Below, in pieces: positions 1 through 12,869 of a stretch of DNA of 64,000 nucleotides; the first letter of the stretch is position 1; each line of letters opens with the position of its first letter. The position numbers were made by a program, and so were the translations under genes. The notes below the pieces were generated by a model. That model searched no databases. It saw only the letters and a list, made by a program, of their open reading frames with translations, and was not told the origin of the DNA. This stretch comes from Beaufortia kweichowensis (taxonomy: Eukaryota > Chordata > Actinopteri > Cypriniformes > Gastromyzontidae). The stretch lies in contig CM032805.1 in NCBI GenBank assembly GCA_019155185.1, forward strand, positions 2,722,239-2,786,238, given 5' to 3'.

Positions 1-1570
1 ATATACCCATTTAAAATTAATTGTACTGTTGTTATGGGTAATCTGCAGCGGATTATACTATAGTCATATCAAATAAGTATAAAAACAATACCCTGGCTAA
101 ACCTTTAGGTTAGTTTCTACAACTTATTAATACTTGAGAAGGTCTAACTTATTTTCTATTTTAATTGTCAGGATTTTATTATTATTATTATTATTATTAC
201 ATTATTACTATTATTCTGCCCTAAAACTGATAGGGCAGACCCGATCAGAGATTTTAATCTTGGTCAGATGATGCTCCAGCAGGCTACTCAGACACAAGGA
301 CTCACTTAAATCGGCCAGTAGTGGGCGCTATTGTGATAAGAAGAAAAAAATTAATCTCACGTCGCCCCCACACTTTGCCCCAAACGTTTAAAGTGGGTGT
401 GGCCACTTCTACTTAAATGGCTAATAAGACTTTTGACAGAAATTTGATATTAATACCATACCTTGTACACTTACGCATGTTCAATCTCATGTCACAAGCA
501 AAAAAACAGAGCTTGACCACGATATAAAATGACGAAATGTAAAAATAGCTGTTACGACAAAAATGTTGGTCCGATTGACTAGAAAATTGACATGTAGACA
601 GAGTCGGAGTCCAAGGTGCTATGATAGTCTATGAGGACATTCACATACAGATGTGGCCATAAAAATGCATGTTTTTAAATGGTTTTATGAGAAAATTTAC
701 ACGGAATCCTGAGGGCATTAGTATGTTAAATGTAATTTTAAATGCATGTGTGTAGAAATGATAGATAAATGTAAATAACACAAATGCCAAAAATAAGGTA
801 AAGTTTAAGTTGGCTGATGCCTCTTCAATTACACGAAAGCAAAACAGCGTTAAAACTGTATTTAAACTGTGGTGGCTCAGAGCCGCATATCACATGTTAT
901 AAATATAAAAGGTACTCATTAAAGATGGCAGAAGAATAAAACAAAAATCATTATTGTTGATTTTTGCTGTTGACATTGTAAACATGATTAATGAGAAAAT
1001 AATTATGTACATCCAGCTGGTTGTTGTTGCAGATTATTTTTACTCTGTAATCCTTGATCCTAGCCAGTCATAGCATTCTAAATATAACAACCACTAAAAC
1101 TGATAACACTGGGTACTGTAAGTCATCTTCGCCTTAAAAATAATTTATTTACAAATACATTTGATATAAAAATTTGAGATAAAACTACAATTAAGACAAA
1201 TTGCATGTTCGTCCTGTTCAAACAGTATGTCTTGGCTTTAAAAAATTGCAAAATAAATTACAAAAAGGCAATTTTGCACTGTACAAAAACCTTGTATAAA
1301 CACACGATTATAACAGTTCTTATCCTCAACTCAGAATTCAACTTTTTTTTATGTAAGGTCTGCATTTTTAAAGTTAGATATAGCTGCAAGCAGCGCATGA
1401 CACCCCAAGTGATGCTGTGCCACCACTACTTTGTATTTAAGTGGGCAAATATCAATGTAGTTTTTTAAAGAATGTGACGCAAATACAAAATTATTACAAC
1501 CATGGAAATTTGGATTAAAACAGGTAAAAACGCAAAGTGTAGAAATTCAAAGCGTGAATAATGACCTTAC
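1..1570. other. Intronic sequence of znf292, no exon recognised
   Basis: This stretch lies downstream (on the minus strand) of the last znf292 exon visible here. I see no further znf292 coding block in it, so the next exon must lie beyond the left edge. A short (ATT)n microsatellite sits at about 178-212. A piece near 1377-1420 resembles a dispersed fish repeat that begins with a 'tatagctgcaagcagc' motif. Nothing else is supported. Confidence 0.5.
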
Positions 1571-4500
1571 CAGGCACAGTAAACATCCCCACTGAGAAGC
1601 TGGCGCTTAAAAAAGGCTGTACAAAGACTAAGAGCTCCTTTCTCATCTTCATCAGACTCCAGATTACAAATCATGTCCAGAGCGTCTTTGCAGTCTACAT
1701 CCTTTATCTGCCCGACAGAACAAAGAGAATTCAGAATAAATACTTCAGATAAGGAATTCAGATTAAAAACATGAATTGTAATAATAATTGCAATTTACAA
1801 GCATTTAATAAACACACATCAGTCGCTAGCAGATCATACACACTGACTATCACACATTACCAGTGATATTTCAGTGATGAGTATAATGTTTTTAAACCTA
1901 AACAAGTACCCTGTATACTGAACATCTAGGTCTAATTATTTGAAAATGAAAAACATTGTGTGCACATTTATTATTTAAAAGACATGCATTTTAAATTGCA
2001 GTGCTATTTGAGAATTTATCTAAACTATAATGCTGGTCAATATCAATGTACTATGTTACTACAACTATGATATACAAATATGATGAACAGCAAGCCCAAA
2101 TAATGTCAATTCTTTTTGAGATATAAATCAAGAAAAAAACACAAATAATAAAGAAAAGCAGAAAATATTTCCGCTATTATGTATATATCATATAAATACA
2201 CAATACACTCCTAGCTCAAAGTTGTAGGAACGAGTGGGCAGAATGGTTTTCACATCTTTTTGTAGCAAACTCTCTAGGCTACAAGATTCAGTTATATGTT
2301 GCTTGCATATTTTTGTAGCACCGTTTGTGCTGTATGGTATAAACCTCTCAATCCAAGGAGGCTACGCATCTATTCTGCCAAAATCCCTGCCTTCACAAGG
2401 TAAACAAAGCTTCAGAGACGTGACTGAGTTTCTCTATAGATTTGTGGTTAATAGAACAGATTCCATGGAAAAGGAGGATTCAGCTATTAACATGCAAATA
2501 CAATTATTTGTGAGATGTTACATTAAAACTATACTGGAGTCTTTGCCTAAATGTAGAAATACAGTCAATACTCTTGGAACTGAATCACAGATGACTTCAT
2601 CTGGTTCACCCACTAATATGATAAATAAAGTTGGACTTATGTTTACAGTTTTAATGACACTAACTGCAGTAAGATATTTCAGACATTGAACATACTGTCT
2701 ACATACTGCATACATACAATGAATATAAATGATGTAAGTAATTAAAAACTCAAGAATACACTGTCAGTGTATCATGGTACCATAAATTACTTTTTATACA
2801 TTTAAACGCTGATAATAGTTAGACTAATGTTAGACTTAAAATGTTTCTAATCTTGCTATCTTCTCTTTAACCCTCTAGTGGACAAGTTAAGGAACTACAG
2901 CTCTTATCTGGCAGTTAAAATGATTGCTCATTAAAAAAAATTGCAGGCCACCCTCCTTTTATCAAAAATGGCTAAAACGTAGCATGTCAGGTGAGAGTGT
3001 TCTGTTGTCCACATAGAAAAATTAAAGTTGAACTTTTAAAGTTTCATAGGCATATTGGTCATTATGGTTTACAACTGACAAATACACAAAATCATATCTG
3101 TCAAACAATTTAACACATCAAAATTATTTTGCCAACTTGAGAGTTTCATGAGAGTCTGAGGATGATGCATGTTTCATGTAAATCAGATGAGCAGCCTGAG
3201 GGGAGTTCAAAAAAGTTGTTTTTACAAAATAAAATTGATAAAAATAACAAGACAAAAACCTAAAAATACACACTTAAATAACTTTATCAATCATACGGTT
3301 AGGGAATTATTAGAAATGTTCTGTTGTAGAGGGCACCATAAGAGAAATAGAAGAAAATGTGGTGTGCGGCCACAAAAATGTCCTTATGTCTATGTTTACA
3401 TAGTTTCGTTTAGTGAAAGTGGGATGCACCCTTAGATTTCATTAGCTTATATCTTTCAAACGGTTTGGCTTATTAAAGTTCTTTTGACAACTTTTTTAAC
3501 AAAGAGAAATTTAAAAAAGCAGATTAAAAATGAATCTTTTTAGTCAAAAAGATCATCATTCCTACATCATGCCCCTTTCATGCTCATGTCTTAATGGCAA
3601 AAAACTCTGATGTGTGTTGAAATTGATGAATTTCCATGCAACACTGGAAACCTGAAAATACATATTAGGGATGCATTAATTGAAGAACTAATAATTATGA
3701 CTATTACAGGTGTACTAATTGAGTAATTGTTAAAAACTGATTACAGCTGTTTACCTGCGCTATATTTCAGTGTGTTTCAGGTGTGCTGCACAGGTGTATT
3801 GCATACAAAATGCTATGGTGCCTAAACCTGTTAGCAGGTGTTTGGTATAATAATAATTAAAATTGGTATTATAGTTATATTTAATAATTAAAATTAGGTG
3901 TATTTGCTGCGTGTGCCTAAATTGTGAATAGTTACAGAGGTTGACTTGTTTCTTTACTTTCTAGGAGCAAGTCTACAAATTAATAAACAAACTTATGCTT
4001 TCTATAAACAAACATTCTAACCAAGCCTGCTACTAAAACGGCAAAACAACTGAGCAATAGCAAACCTCAGTATTAATGTAAAGAAGAGTAGACAGTTTGT
4101 TTTAAGAGAGACTCTTACCTCTTGCATAAGCTCTTGAGGTGAATTGATTTCACACAGACAAACAAGGTAGATTTGTTTGAAATTCTTATTTCCTCCAAAT
4201 TCTTGAAACTCTGCACATGCCTTTGCAAGCAATGCAGCTTTCTCCACAAGCTTCTGTTTGATGAGGTGCTTTATACGCATATGAAGTAGTTCGGGTCCTT
4301 CTTTTGCTAAAAACTCATGAACTGTAGACAAAGAAATACACATGCATTCAAGCTAACGACAGCATTACAATTATTTTTAGTGGCTTTTTTCAATAAATAT
4401 GAGACAAAATGATCAGGCAAAACAAATGCTAAAAGAAAAAAAGAAAGTGACAGTAGAACATATTTCACCTTTCTCTACATCAGGCATGTTGTTTGACAGA

Positions 4501-7500
4501 AGGCTGCAAAGGGTGATGTTGCTCCACACACCATTCTCCTGCACTACTGTCGACAGTGTGTGAAGCTGCGAGTTCCCACGTGCCTGAAGAATGCCATGAG
4601 CTACCTGTCAAAGAAGAAACCATCATGCATTTCAAACAAGGGTTTTTTCATCTTAAACAAAAAGACTTTGGATGTCACCATGTCACCAAAACTAATTGAC
4701 AACTCAGCATTCCAAGGTGTATTTTTTTTAATTTTCATTATTTCTTACACATTATTAATATTGTTACTAGTGTGGTAGCAATCCACACAATGAATACAGT
4801 ATACCTTGACGCGAAGTAAGTTTTATAAATTTGCATTGTTGGGAAATGGAGTAACATGTTACAAAATAACAAACTACATAAAGTAACAAGTTTAACTAAT
4901 TATGCAATTAACGTTTACAGTATTAATTATGGTAGGAATTAACAGCAAATCCTGTATTGGTGTACAAGGTGATATTACCAATATGTTTTTGCATTTTGGT
5001 CCAAAATTTAAAAAATATGAATAAAAAATACAAAAAGCCAATGCAGTTGATGTTCAGAAATTTAGAGTTTTATGTTGTTTTTTAGCATGTGACTTCTAGC
5101 AAGTTTTTTTTAATGCGTCACAAATGTTTTTGATTTACCATTTGACTTATATTATTACCTTTACCATTATTTTTGTTATTATTATGTAATGTTATTTATT
5201 ATATGTTATACCATTAGCCTATTCATTGTAGTGTTGTGTAACAGATGAAAGTGCTACAATAAACATGCACGATGGTACAAAACGTATATTCGATCCTTAT
5301 TTACATTTTTAAATAAAACCGTTTTCAACTGCATTCTTAAACAATGTCATACCGATCATAAGTCCAGTATAAAGTATAAGAATTAAAAAATAATTAATGT
5401 ATTAAATACAACTTTAATTGTTGAATACATGATCAATAAATACGGAATTAACCTAATATATGTGCAATTATAATATTGATTGAATTATGAATTGAATTAT
5501 GTAGTATGAATTATCGTTTATTTTGGTCGATGTAACTCGGGCGTAATAACCGATCAAACACAGAGCAGGAGCAGAGCAGAGAAAAGAGCTTTGTGATGTG
5601 TCTTTCTTTGCAACGACTACTGATATCTTGACGAGCTGCTCAGCGCAAACATACATGAGTCTAACGATACACTTCATAAGAAATTGGAGTATTGGGGATT
5701 ACAACAAAACCCATCAAGTTTGCAACACAACTAACAACATGAAAGTGCTTGAACTTAACAACTGGACCAGGCTACAAAACAATTGTCTTCATATTGCAAT
5801 TGGTGAGTATATAATATATTAAAAACATTTCCCAGTAATAAATGAGTATATCGTAATGTATATCATAACAATGATATAAAATTGCTTCTATCATTATAAA
5901 AGATTTTGGTTATATCGCCAACCCTATATTCCACATTGTCTGTCTTTCATATAGCTTTGTAGTTATTTTGCAAGTCCCCACAAAGTTAATAAATCCCCAT
6001 AAGTCAGTTTCTTACCGTGACAGAAGTTTGCAACTCTTTCCATAAGGCACCTGGGATTTGTTCAAAGAATGACAGATTCAGAAGATGATTCAGACAGCTC
6101 CTAACAATTAAACAAGAACACAAAGTAAATTCACCAAGTAAATTCAACATCAAGTAAAGTCTCAGATGTACAAGAAAAGACCCTGGCTTTACCTACATAC
6201 TTAATATTTATCTTATTCTAGGGGCAAATTATTTCAAAGTTTTTGATTACATGTTCTTATTAATTAACAGAAATTTCTAAAGGACAAGGCATAGATGTGT
6301 TAGAAATATGTTTGACATTTCTATGTTTGACACGCAGCGCAATATACATGATGTGCAAATACATAAATACACAGAGTTTAGCAGTATCACTTTTAACTGG
6401 CTTCACTCGCTGTATTCCTCAGTTTACATCAAAACATACAGTTTACATAAAACAAACATTATTTGTGCATGTGAATATAAATTCTGTTAACTTTTATGTT
6501 GCAGATAATGTATTATTTTCATCTAAATTCACCAATTCTTGCCCATTGGTGCAGTGAATACACACCTCTTTCACTAGTAAGTTTTGACACTTCAGCTCCC
6601 GTCAAGTGAAAGTCTATTCATGTACTGCCACAAAGAGGATCAAACACACACTGACACAAATGCAATGCCGAATTATTCTGGTTGAGTACCATCAGCAATG
6701 ACCCGCTTGGTGAAGGAACAAGCAAACAGGTTGCCACAGTTGCAATAAATGTCCATCCATTTGCACTATGAGCACACCATCTGAGTACGTACTCATTAAA
6801 GCGGTAAACTTCTTAATTTGGAGAATGTAAACACATTAGTTTATCGGTCAAATATTTACATTTTGAGAAGTAAAAGCCAAGGTAGATGTAATCGATTAAA
6901 ATGACACCACACAATTGTGGATTTTCAGACAAAAAGTTGGTTGCGACTACCCTCAAATTGAAAAGAATAAAGAACCTGATCATTGGATGTTGGATACTGG
7001 GCACAAAGGTCAGATCTAAGGTCTTTTCACACTTAACGCAAAAAATTCAAATTCAGGTGTGAACATTTATGCTTTAATAAAAAACGGAAGAAACAAGTCA
7101 TACAGTATAGTCACTTTTCCACTGCATAGTACGGATCGGTACAGTACGGATCAGTACGGTACGGCTGATCCTTGGAAAAGGTTGCTTTTCCAACCAGGGA
7201 CGTTTTTCTCGAACCAATCAGTGATCTACAGTGTTTAAATGTCACGTTTTAGTATTGGTACGGTACGCTTTGAACCTCAGCCGAGGTGGTACCAAAAAAG
7301 TAACAGGTACTAGGCAGTGAAAAACAGTGTAAAAGTGCCATAAGATCTGAGCTTTAAATTACATGGCTGGAGCAGATGCTGTTACACAACCAGGCAACAC
7401 AGTGGCACTAAAGCACTGAAAACTGACTCCAAACTCCAGCAGTAAGCACACGAAAGAAGAGACAGGACCAGTGGGATGCTCTTCAATATATTTGCATGCA

Positions 7501-9000
7501 CACCATAACGCAACATATTTATTTATTAAGGGCTAAACAGCTGGACAGTTGTGTTCTCTGCCAGAGCAAAACTTGCTGTCCATCAGTGCCACCTGCTATC
7601 TTACAGGAGTGAAAGTTGTGATCAAACGTTTCGCCTTTGATGTGAAAGTTCAGTTTGTCTGCCATTCACTTTCTCGCATCACGATCAGTGTAAATAGACA
7701 ATTAAGCATACACTTTATTCGCATCATTTCCATTGAATTATGTATCATATATCTATATATAAATTGAAGCAGTGAAATTCAGATTTGAACTCTGAAAATG
7801 TGCAAGGGTTTAAAAAAACTAGGCTACATGATTTAAATGAACTTTTTTGAACTACATGTTTATTTACATCAGTTTAAATCTATCATTTGTGTATGAAAAA
7901 TGATTAACTATATCAAACTCATAATGCTCAATCAGTGGCGAGAAAAGAACATACCATAGCAACTTGTCCAGCACATCTGTGAAGTGTTCGCATTCGGGAC
8001 AGAGGAATGGACTGGCCTCAGCGTAACACACTATAGCTACTGTGTACATCTCTAACACAGACAGCTGATCTTCATCTGGTTTTCTCTGATGTCCTTGATT
8101 CAACAAAATCTGAAAGAAAAAACACTGAGCCATAACTAAACTGTCCAGTATGCTTTATGCCACACTGCAACTTTTGTTCCTCTATTCTCTAAGAAATACC
8201 ATGTATAGACCAGTGAAATACTGGTGATTTTTAAGCCACAACAGATGACTTTCCAGCATCTCTTTCAGCCTAAAAAACAATGATAAAAGGGATATAATAA
8301 TAAATGTAATTGCAAGCAACCAACTTTTGAACATGGTGTTTAAATTTGAGAACTATGGTATTTGTATGGCATCTCATCAAATACAGTATACTGTCTAGCT
8401 TGAATGATTTAATTTTCTAGTCAACGCACTAAATGAGTTTTAAAGGTAAACATCGTTGTACCTACTGTAACTGTTCTTGCTAGTAAAACATTATACTTAC
8501 AAAACCATCTCTTAATATATCTGCTGCCTATGTCTAACATTCACACAAAAATATATAAATCATATATAAATATAGATGTGTATCGCTTTTCAGAATAAAA
8601 GACTGCTGCAGCTACAATAAGCTAATGTGTTAGCCAACAGGAGCACTAAGCCACAAACAGCATGACAGTAATATTTGCAAAAACCCAGTCATGCTTTATC
8701 TCTCCAGCAAGCAGCGCTGATTCTAGGTGATTTTATACATTAGATTTATGACTGATTTGAAAAGGTATTGTTGAATTTGTTACCGACTGTCCTGCGATGC
8801 AAACATGCAGCATCGTACATGAACAAAGACTGAGAGATTAAAACACATAACGAGACGCGTACTTGACAGAAATCCTGACAAAAACTATTGGAGGCATCAA
8901 TCGGCGACTGGGAACTTCTTTGTAAATCAGAGGTTAAATCCTGAAATCTGTGTCTGAGGGCTATAGCCTCAGCCTTGCTATCCACCTCCTCCTCCGCCAT
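1571..9000 (-). CDS. znf292: ZNF292 zinc finger protein, N-terminal six exons (partial)
   Basis: Six minus-strand exons with consensus splice sites join in frame: 8863-9000, 7955-8109, 6016-6100, 4469-4604, 4119-4321 and 1571-1707 (854 nt, 284 codons plus 2 nt). The start ATG is at 9000-8998 and opens with MAEEEVDSKAEA, directly after a CpG-bearing 5' leader. The product matches the long helical N-terminal region that ZNF292 shares with RLF. Recognisable blocks are LEMYTVAIVCYAEA, MRIKHLIKQKL, NFKQIYLVCLCE and VDCKDALDMICNLES. ZNF292 is a very large nuclear DNA-binding protein (about 2,700 residues in human); its C2H2 fingers are in a long 3' exon outside the window, so no finger is visible. 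Divergent linkage to cga favours ZNF292 over its relative RLF. Frame is kept at every junction and no disabling change is seen. Which teleost duplicate this is cannot be decided here. Confidence 0.92.
2243..2689 (+). CDS. Uncharacterised 148-codon ORF antisense in a znf292 intron
   Basis: An uninterrupted frame runs from ATG at 2243 to TGA at 2687-2689 in the znf292 intron between exons 1571-1707 and 4119-4321, on the opposite strand. The predicted product has a hydrophobic N-terminal stretch (around CCLHIFVAPFVLYG), one N-glycosylation sequon (NRT) and a hydrophobic C-terminus (VGLMFTVLMTLTAV) followed by a short basic tail. That end could be a GPI signal or tail anchor. A TATA-like 'catataaatac' lies about 50 bp upstream of the ATG. 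I recognise no family. It could be a small intronless gene, an old retrocopy, or chance in AT-rich DNA. Confidence that it is a real gene is low. Confidence 0.25.
   Translation: MVFTSFCSKLSRLQDSVICCLHIFVAPFVLYGINLSIQGGYASILPKSLPSQGKQSFRDVTEFLYRFVVNRTDSMEKEDSAINMQIQLFVRCYIKTILESLPKCRNTVNTLGTESQMTSSGSPTNMINKVGLMFTVLMTLTAVRYFRH
7115..7326. mobile_element. Short inverted-terminal-repeat element (MITE) in znf292 intron
   Basis: The left end reads 'ttttccactgcatagtac' and the right end is its near reverse complement, 'gtactaggcagtgaaaaa'. Between them are repeated 'ggtacggt' words. The roughly 210-bp length, terminal inversion and absence of coding fit a non-autonomous DNA transposon. The exact boundaries and target duplication are not certain. 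Confidence 0.6.
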
Positions 9001-12000
9001 CTTCACCACCACACACTCACATCAGCCCAAATCACCAAAGCTACTACGGTCACGGCTTGTCAATGAATATTCATAAGCCATCCATTAGCCGTTTACAAAG
9101 TAAACGTAACGGGAACTGATTAATATACAAGCAAGCCACCGTGGTATTGAGCGAAGTCTTTTGTTCTAATTAATATTAAGGAGAGGAAACCATAGCCATA
9201 GTAATTTAGTGATTTAGCTAGGTTGCCGACCGTTACGTATAATATGGAATCTTCCGGTAATTAAGACATTAAAGCAGCGTTCTATATTAAACCAATGGGT
9301 GCAGTTTGTCCCGTATCAGGCTATATGTTGATTAGATACGCGTATACAAATGTGCAATTGGTGATGCATGTGCAAGGTAGCGGTATGAACAGTAGCATAT
9401 TCCCGCAGTGCCGGAGTCTGTGGTTTCAAGACAGTTTTAGGAATTCCAGAGCCTTGTTTTTTGAGTGACAGCGCCACGTTGAGTCACCAAGGACCGCGTT
9501 TCTACAGGATGGATAACAATCAGTGTGTTATAACGTGAATGAACTTTTATTTGTTTAACGTTGAAAAAATGTTAAGGTAGCAGAAGTAGGTGTCTCTAAA
9601 TATAGTCTTCAACGCAGTCTTTTAAACATGCAGCTTATTTGTATTTTTTTTATTTGTATTTATTTATTTATTTCTTATTTCTTAACGCCATTCCAGCATC
9701 TTGGTATGGATCCTCGTTAAAACATGTCAAAAACATGTTATGTTTATGTTTCTTGTATCTTTTGTCAAATTAAATAGGCCTTATTGGTATACATGTTAAG
9801 AGTCATTGTTTATAAAGCATCAAAATAGAATTTGTCTCAATCCTCCTTAATTTGAACAACATTAACTCTGTTAAATATTATACAGTATATCATGTATGTG
9901 GTTGCATGTTTGTTCTCTGTGTGTCCTTATCATTCATTATACTTCAGGTGTAACAATTCTGCCCTATTTCTTGAAAGGCCAATAGATATGAAAAATTGAA
10001 ATGATGGAGTTGCAACATGTTAAAAATCTTTCTCTCTCTCAGTCTGTCTTTCTCTCAGGAATCAGTAAAGCAGTGTTGAATCTAATGGACAATTTGTTTT
10101 CTTTTTTGTTCTATTGATGTTGTATTGTTATTTGTTTTTGTATAAAATTAAGAGTAATCCAGAGTAATCCTTATAGTAGGATTAATAGAATTATACCTGA
10201 CAAAAGGTTTTAAAATACAATACTGAATATAATTCATATGCAGCATTAAGCAACTAGTTAAAGCAACTAAAAAGTCAAACAAAATTGAGTGGCATTAACT
10301 TGCATAAAATTATAAATTGTTAGTATTGTCGTGGGAGTGTATTAAAACCTGCAGACCTGAAAGTCTAGCCTTCTGCACTGCAGCTTTTTGTTCGGTAGGT
10401 GGCACTATCACTATCAATTTTTTACATGTTTTTGAATGAACATAATCTGTTTCTCTCTATTTTATGGACTCACTATTCTATAATGGTACAATTTGCTTAG
10501 GCAAGTGGTTTGTGTATGTGTGTGACATTTTAATAGGTAAATAGGTTGAGAAAAACAAATGTGTTTACATCTGAGATTCTTTTTATTATGTAACTCATCC
10601 AGCACCTTTTGTTGTAGATCCATGATTAAGGGGTCAAAATGACCGGCTTATACAATGTTCGTCCATGGACAGGTTCTGAAAGAACATGGCTCAGAATGGT
10701 GTGTACGTTGTACCCCTGGGACGTAAGAGGTGCCCGAGTTAGAGATTTCATCTTCCAAATGGAATCCTTTTGCAAATTGTTGCCTGACCTGTAGACACAA
10801 ATTTGTACATGGAATCAGACACACATCCAGTGCACAATGCATGTAGCTTGTCCAAAAGAAAACAACAACATAGCTAAGGTTAGGCTCTTGTTTCCAACAA
10901 TTCCATCGGCTTTACTAACCCTCCCAGCTCTCCCTGCATCACAAAGGACTCAAACAGCCACCTGTCTTGGACTTCAACAACCTTTGGGTGTCGAATAGTT
11001 CATCATTCCGTGAGTGATTCTGCGCCCTTCCCACTGTGTGCAACCCACACAATCCATGTAAGACATCAACAGCGTCTGGCTTGCACTCTCAGACACCTAT
11101 AAAAATGTAACACATTTGCTAAAACATTATTAAACTTGATAGCAAATGCACTGTGAATTACGATGATGTCTGATCTGCAGATGCACCATTTTGTGAAAAC
11201 TTGTTTGTTTGATTGTGCTCTGTCTGTTTTTACTATAGGCTTTTAATTATGTGCCTCATAATGTTTTTTTCTCATTTCCTCAATTAGGGTTAAAACGCAG
11301 TTGCCGTGTAAACAAACAGCCAAAATGCATAAGGTTTTTGGTTGAAAACATTGTCACCCTGGGAATATACATTGCATTAGGAATAAATTAAGTTTGAATA
11401 TCAGGAAAAGTCATCAAATTCGCATTTTAAGGTTGCAAAAATTGAAATGAAAGACCAGTAGATGCTATTAGTTTATTTAGAGTCATTTAGGCATTTAACC
11501 GTTTAGTTCAACACAACAAGCCACAAGACACAACAGAAAGGCGACAGCACTCAGAATGGCTCTTTTTAAAAACTTTTGCAGACATAAGTGTTCAAATGAG
11601 GATTTTGTGAAAAAAACAAAACTGGTGCACAAGCAGCATTACTTATGGTAATTACAATGCTACTGTTCAAAGAATACTGGCATTACCAGTGTGTAAACAC
11701 AATCATGCTTCATCTCGTCAGCAATAACCTTTTTTTAAACAACGTCATCCATGAACAAAGACTGACAGACAGACAAATACGCTGAAAGTCAGAACTTTTT
11801 ATTAAGAACATTACAGGTGTTACATGTATGTTCTCGTTGGTTTAATCTCTGCATTCTCATTCTGTTCTTCAAATCATGAATTATGTTTTGATGTGTTTTG
11901 TTTAGTTCCTTGTGTATATATACCCCTGTTTCAGTTCTGTTCTTTGTCAGTCCTCATTTAGTTTACACACATGTTTGTGGTTAATGTTGTTTCATTTGCT

Positions 12001-12616
12001 TTATTCCTAGTCCTGGAGTTTCAAACGGGGTTTGTGATTAAAGTAAAGTTTTGAGTTATTACTTTTTGTGGACTTTATTCACTGCTACACAGGCACAGCA
12101 CATGTAACAACAGAATGTTGCCTTTTCCCTTTATACAACAATATCTTTCTGTTATTTATCCAACATGCTCTTTTCCATCTGGCATGGAAAATATTAAATT
12201 ACCCTAGCATCTGGCATGAAAGGGCTCAATCCAAAGCAAGGTCTTGTGGATTTGCTGCAGATGGAAAGATTACGAGATAGTCAAGGCAAACAGGCACTCT
12301 CTCGTAACACTCGATATTATGCGTATGCGTTTAGAAAAGAGATAAGGAACAACATTAATTACAAATTCATTTGTTATACAAACAATCTTAATGTCTACAG
12401 TAGAATAGAGTAAATGTTTCTGCATAGTATTGATGTGTGCTTTTACATAGATTTTCTAAGAGCTTTCTTAGATTATGGCCACTCCAATTACAGTACATAT
12501 TCATTTCTTTCCCTAATTTACCTAATGGACAACAAGGTCAGTAAAGGAACAATCATTCACTTAGACAGACGCACACACACACATATAATGTGACAGACGT
12601 AAGCAAGGTACAAAAG
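9001..12616. other. znf292-cga divergent intergenic region
   Basis: This holds the 5' leader and presumed promoter of znf292 (start codon at 9000) and the upstream region of cga. The first 500 bp hold several CpGs; the rest is AT-rich with a (TTTA)n stretch near 9650-9672. At about 11870-12060 a segment with 'tatatatacccctgtttcag' and 'tcctagtcctggagtttc' resembles the 3' tail of dispersed fish retroelements. No conserved gene is recognised. Confidence 0.5.
10640..11075 (-). other. Possible decayed coding remnant, unidentified
   Basis: On the minus strand, codon-like blocks occur in neighbouring but different frames: SQTLLMSYMDCVGCTQWEG, then VVEVQDRWLFESFVMQGELG ending at a GT dinucleotide, then a 46-codon open stretch after a plausible acceptor near 10795. 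The blocks are joined by a +1 shift near 10985. This looks more like the debris of a transposon or retrocopy than a working gene. I do not recognise the family. Confidence 0.2.
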
Positions 12617-12623
12617 TATATAA
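12617..12623 (+). promoter_or_regulatory. cga: TATA box of cga
   Basis: TATATAA lies about 30 bp upstream of the probable transcription start (around 12650). A non-coding first exon follows and ends with a consensus donor at 12703|12704 (AAAG|GTAACA). Vertebrate alpha-subunit genes have a TATA box and an untranslated first exon, which this matches. I did not find a perfect palindromic CRE close by. Confidence 0.65.
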
Positions 12624-12869
12624 GCCTGTATCTGTGTATTCTTTGTTTGGTTTTTAGCAGACTAACACTTAGACTAACATCTAACAGGAAGACAGAAACA
12701 AAGGTAACATTTCAAATTTAAATTTGACAAATATAGCATTGGCTTAAAGAACACAGGTTTAACCTATCATGATCAAATTCTCAGAACTATGTTTATAGCA
12801 TGTATTTGAGTATTTTTGTAATGTTTATTTTAAAATTAATCATACCTCTTACTCTCTGTTATAGCTATC

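Noticed and set aside
8208..8272. Exon-like open block on the minus strand between znf292 exons 1 and 2 (LKEMLESHLLWLKNHQ)
   Set aside because: It has AG and GT borders, but exons 1 and 2 join in phase without it and the family has no residues there.
1571..9000. RLF instead of ZNF292 for the left gene
   Set aside because: The two share this N-terminal region, but blocks such as VDCKDALDMICNLES followed by CTAFFKRQL, and divergent linkage to cga, fit ZNF292 better.
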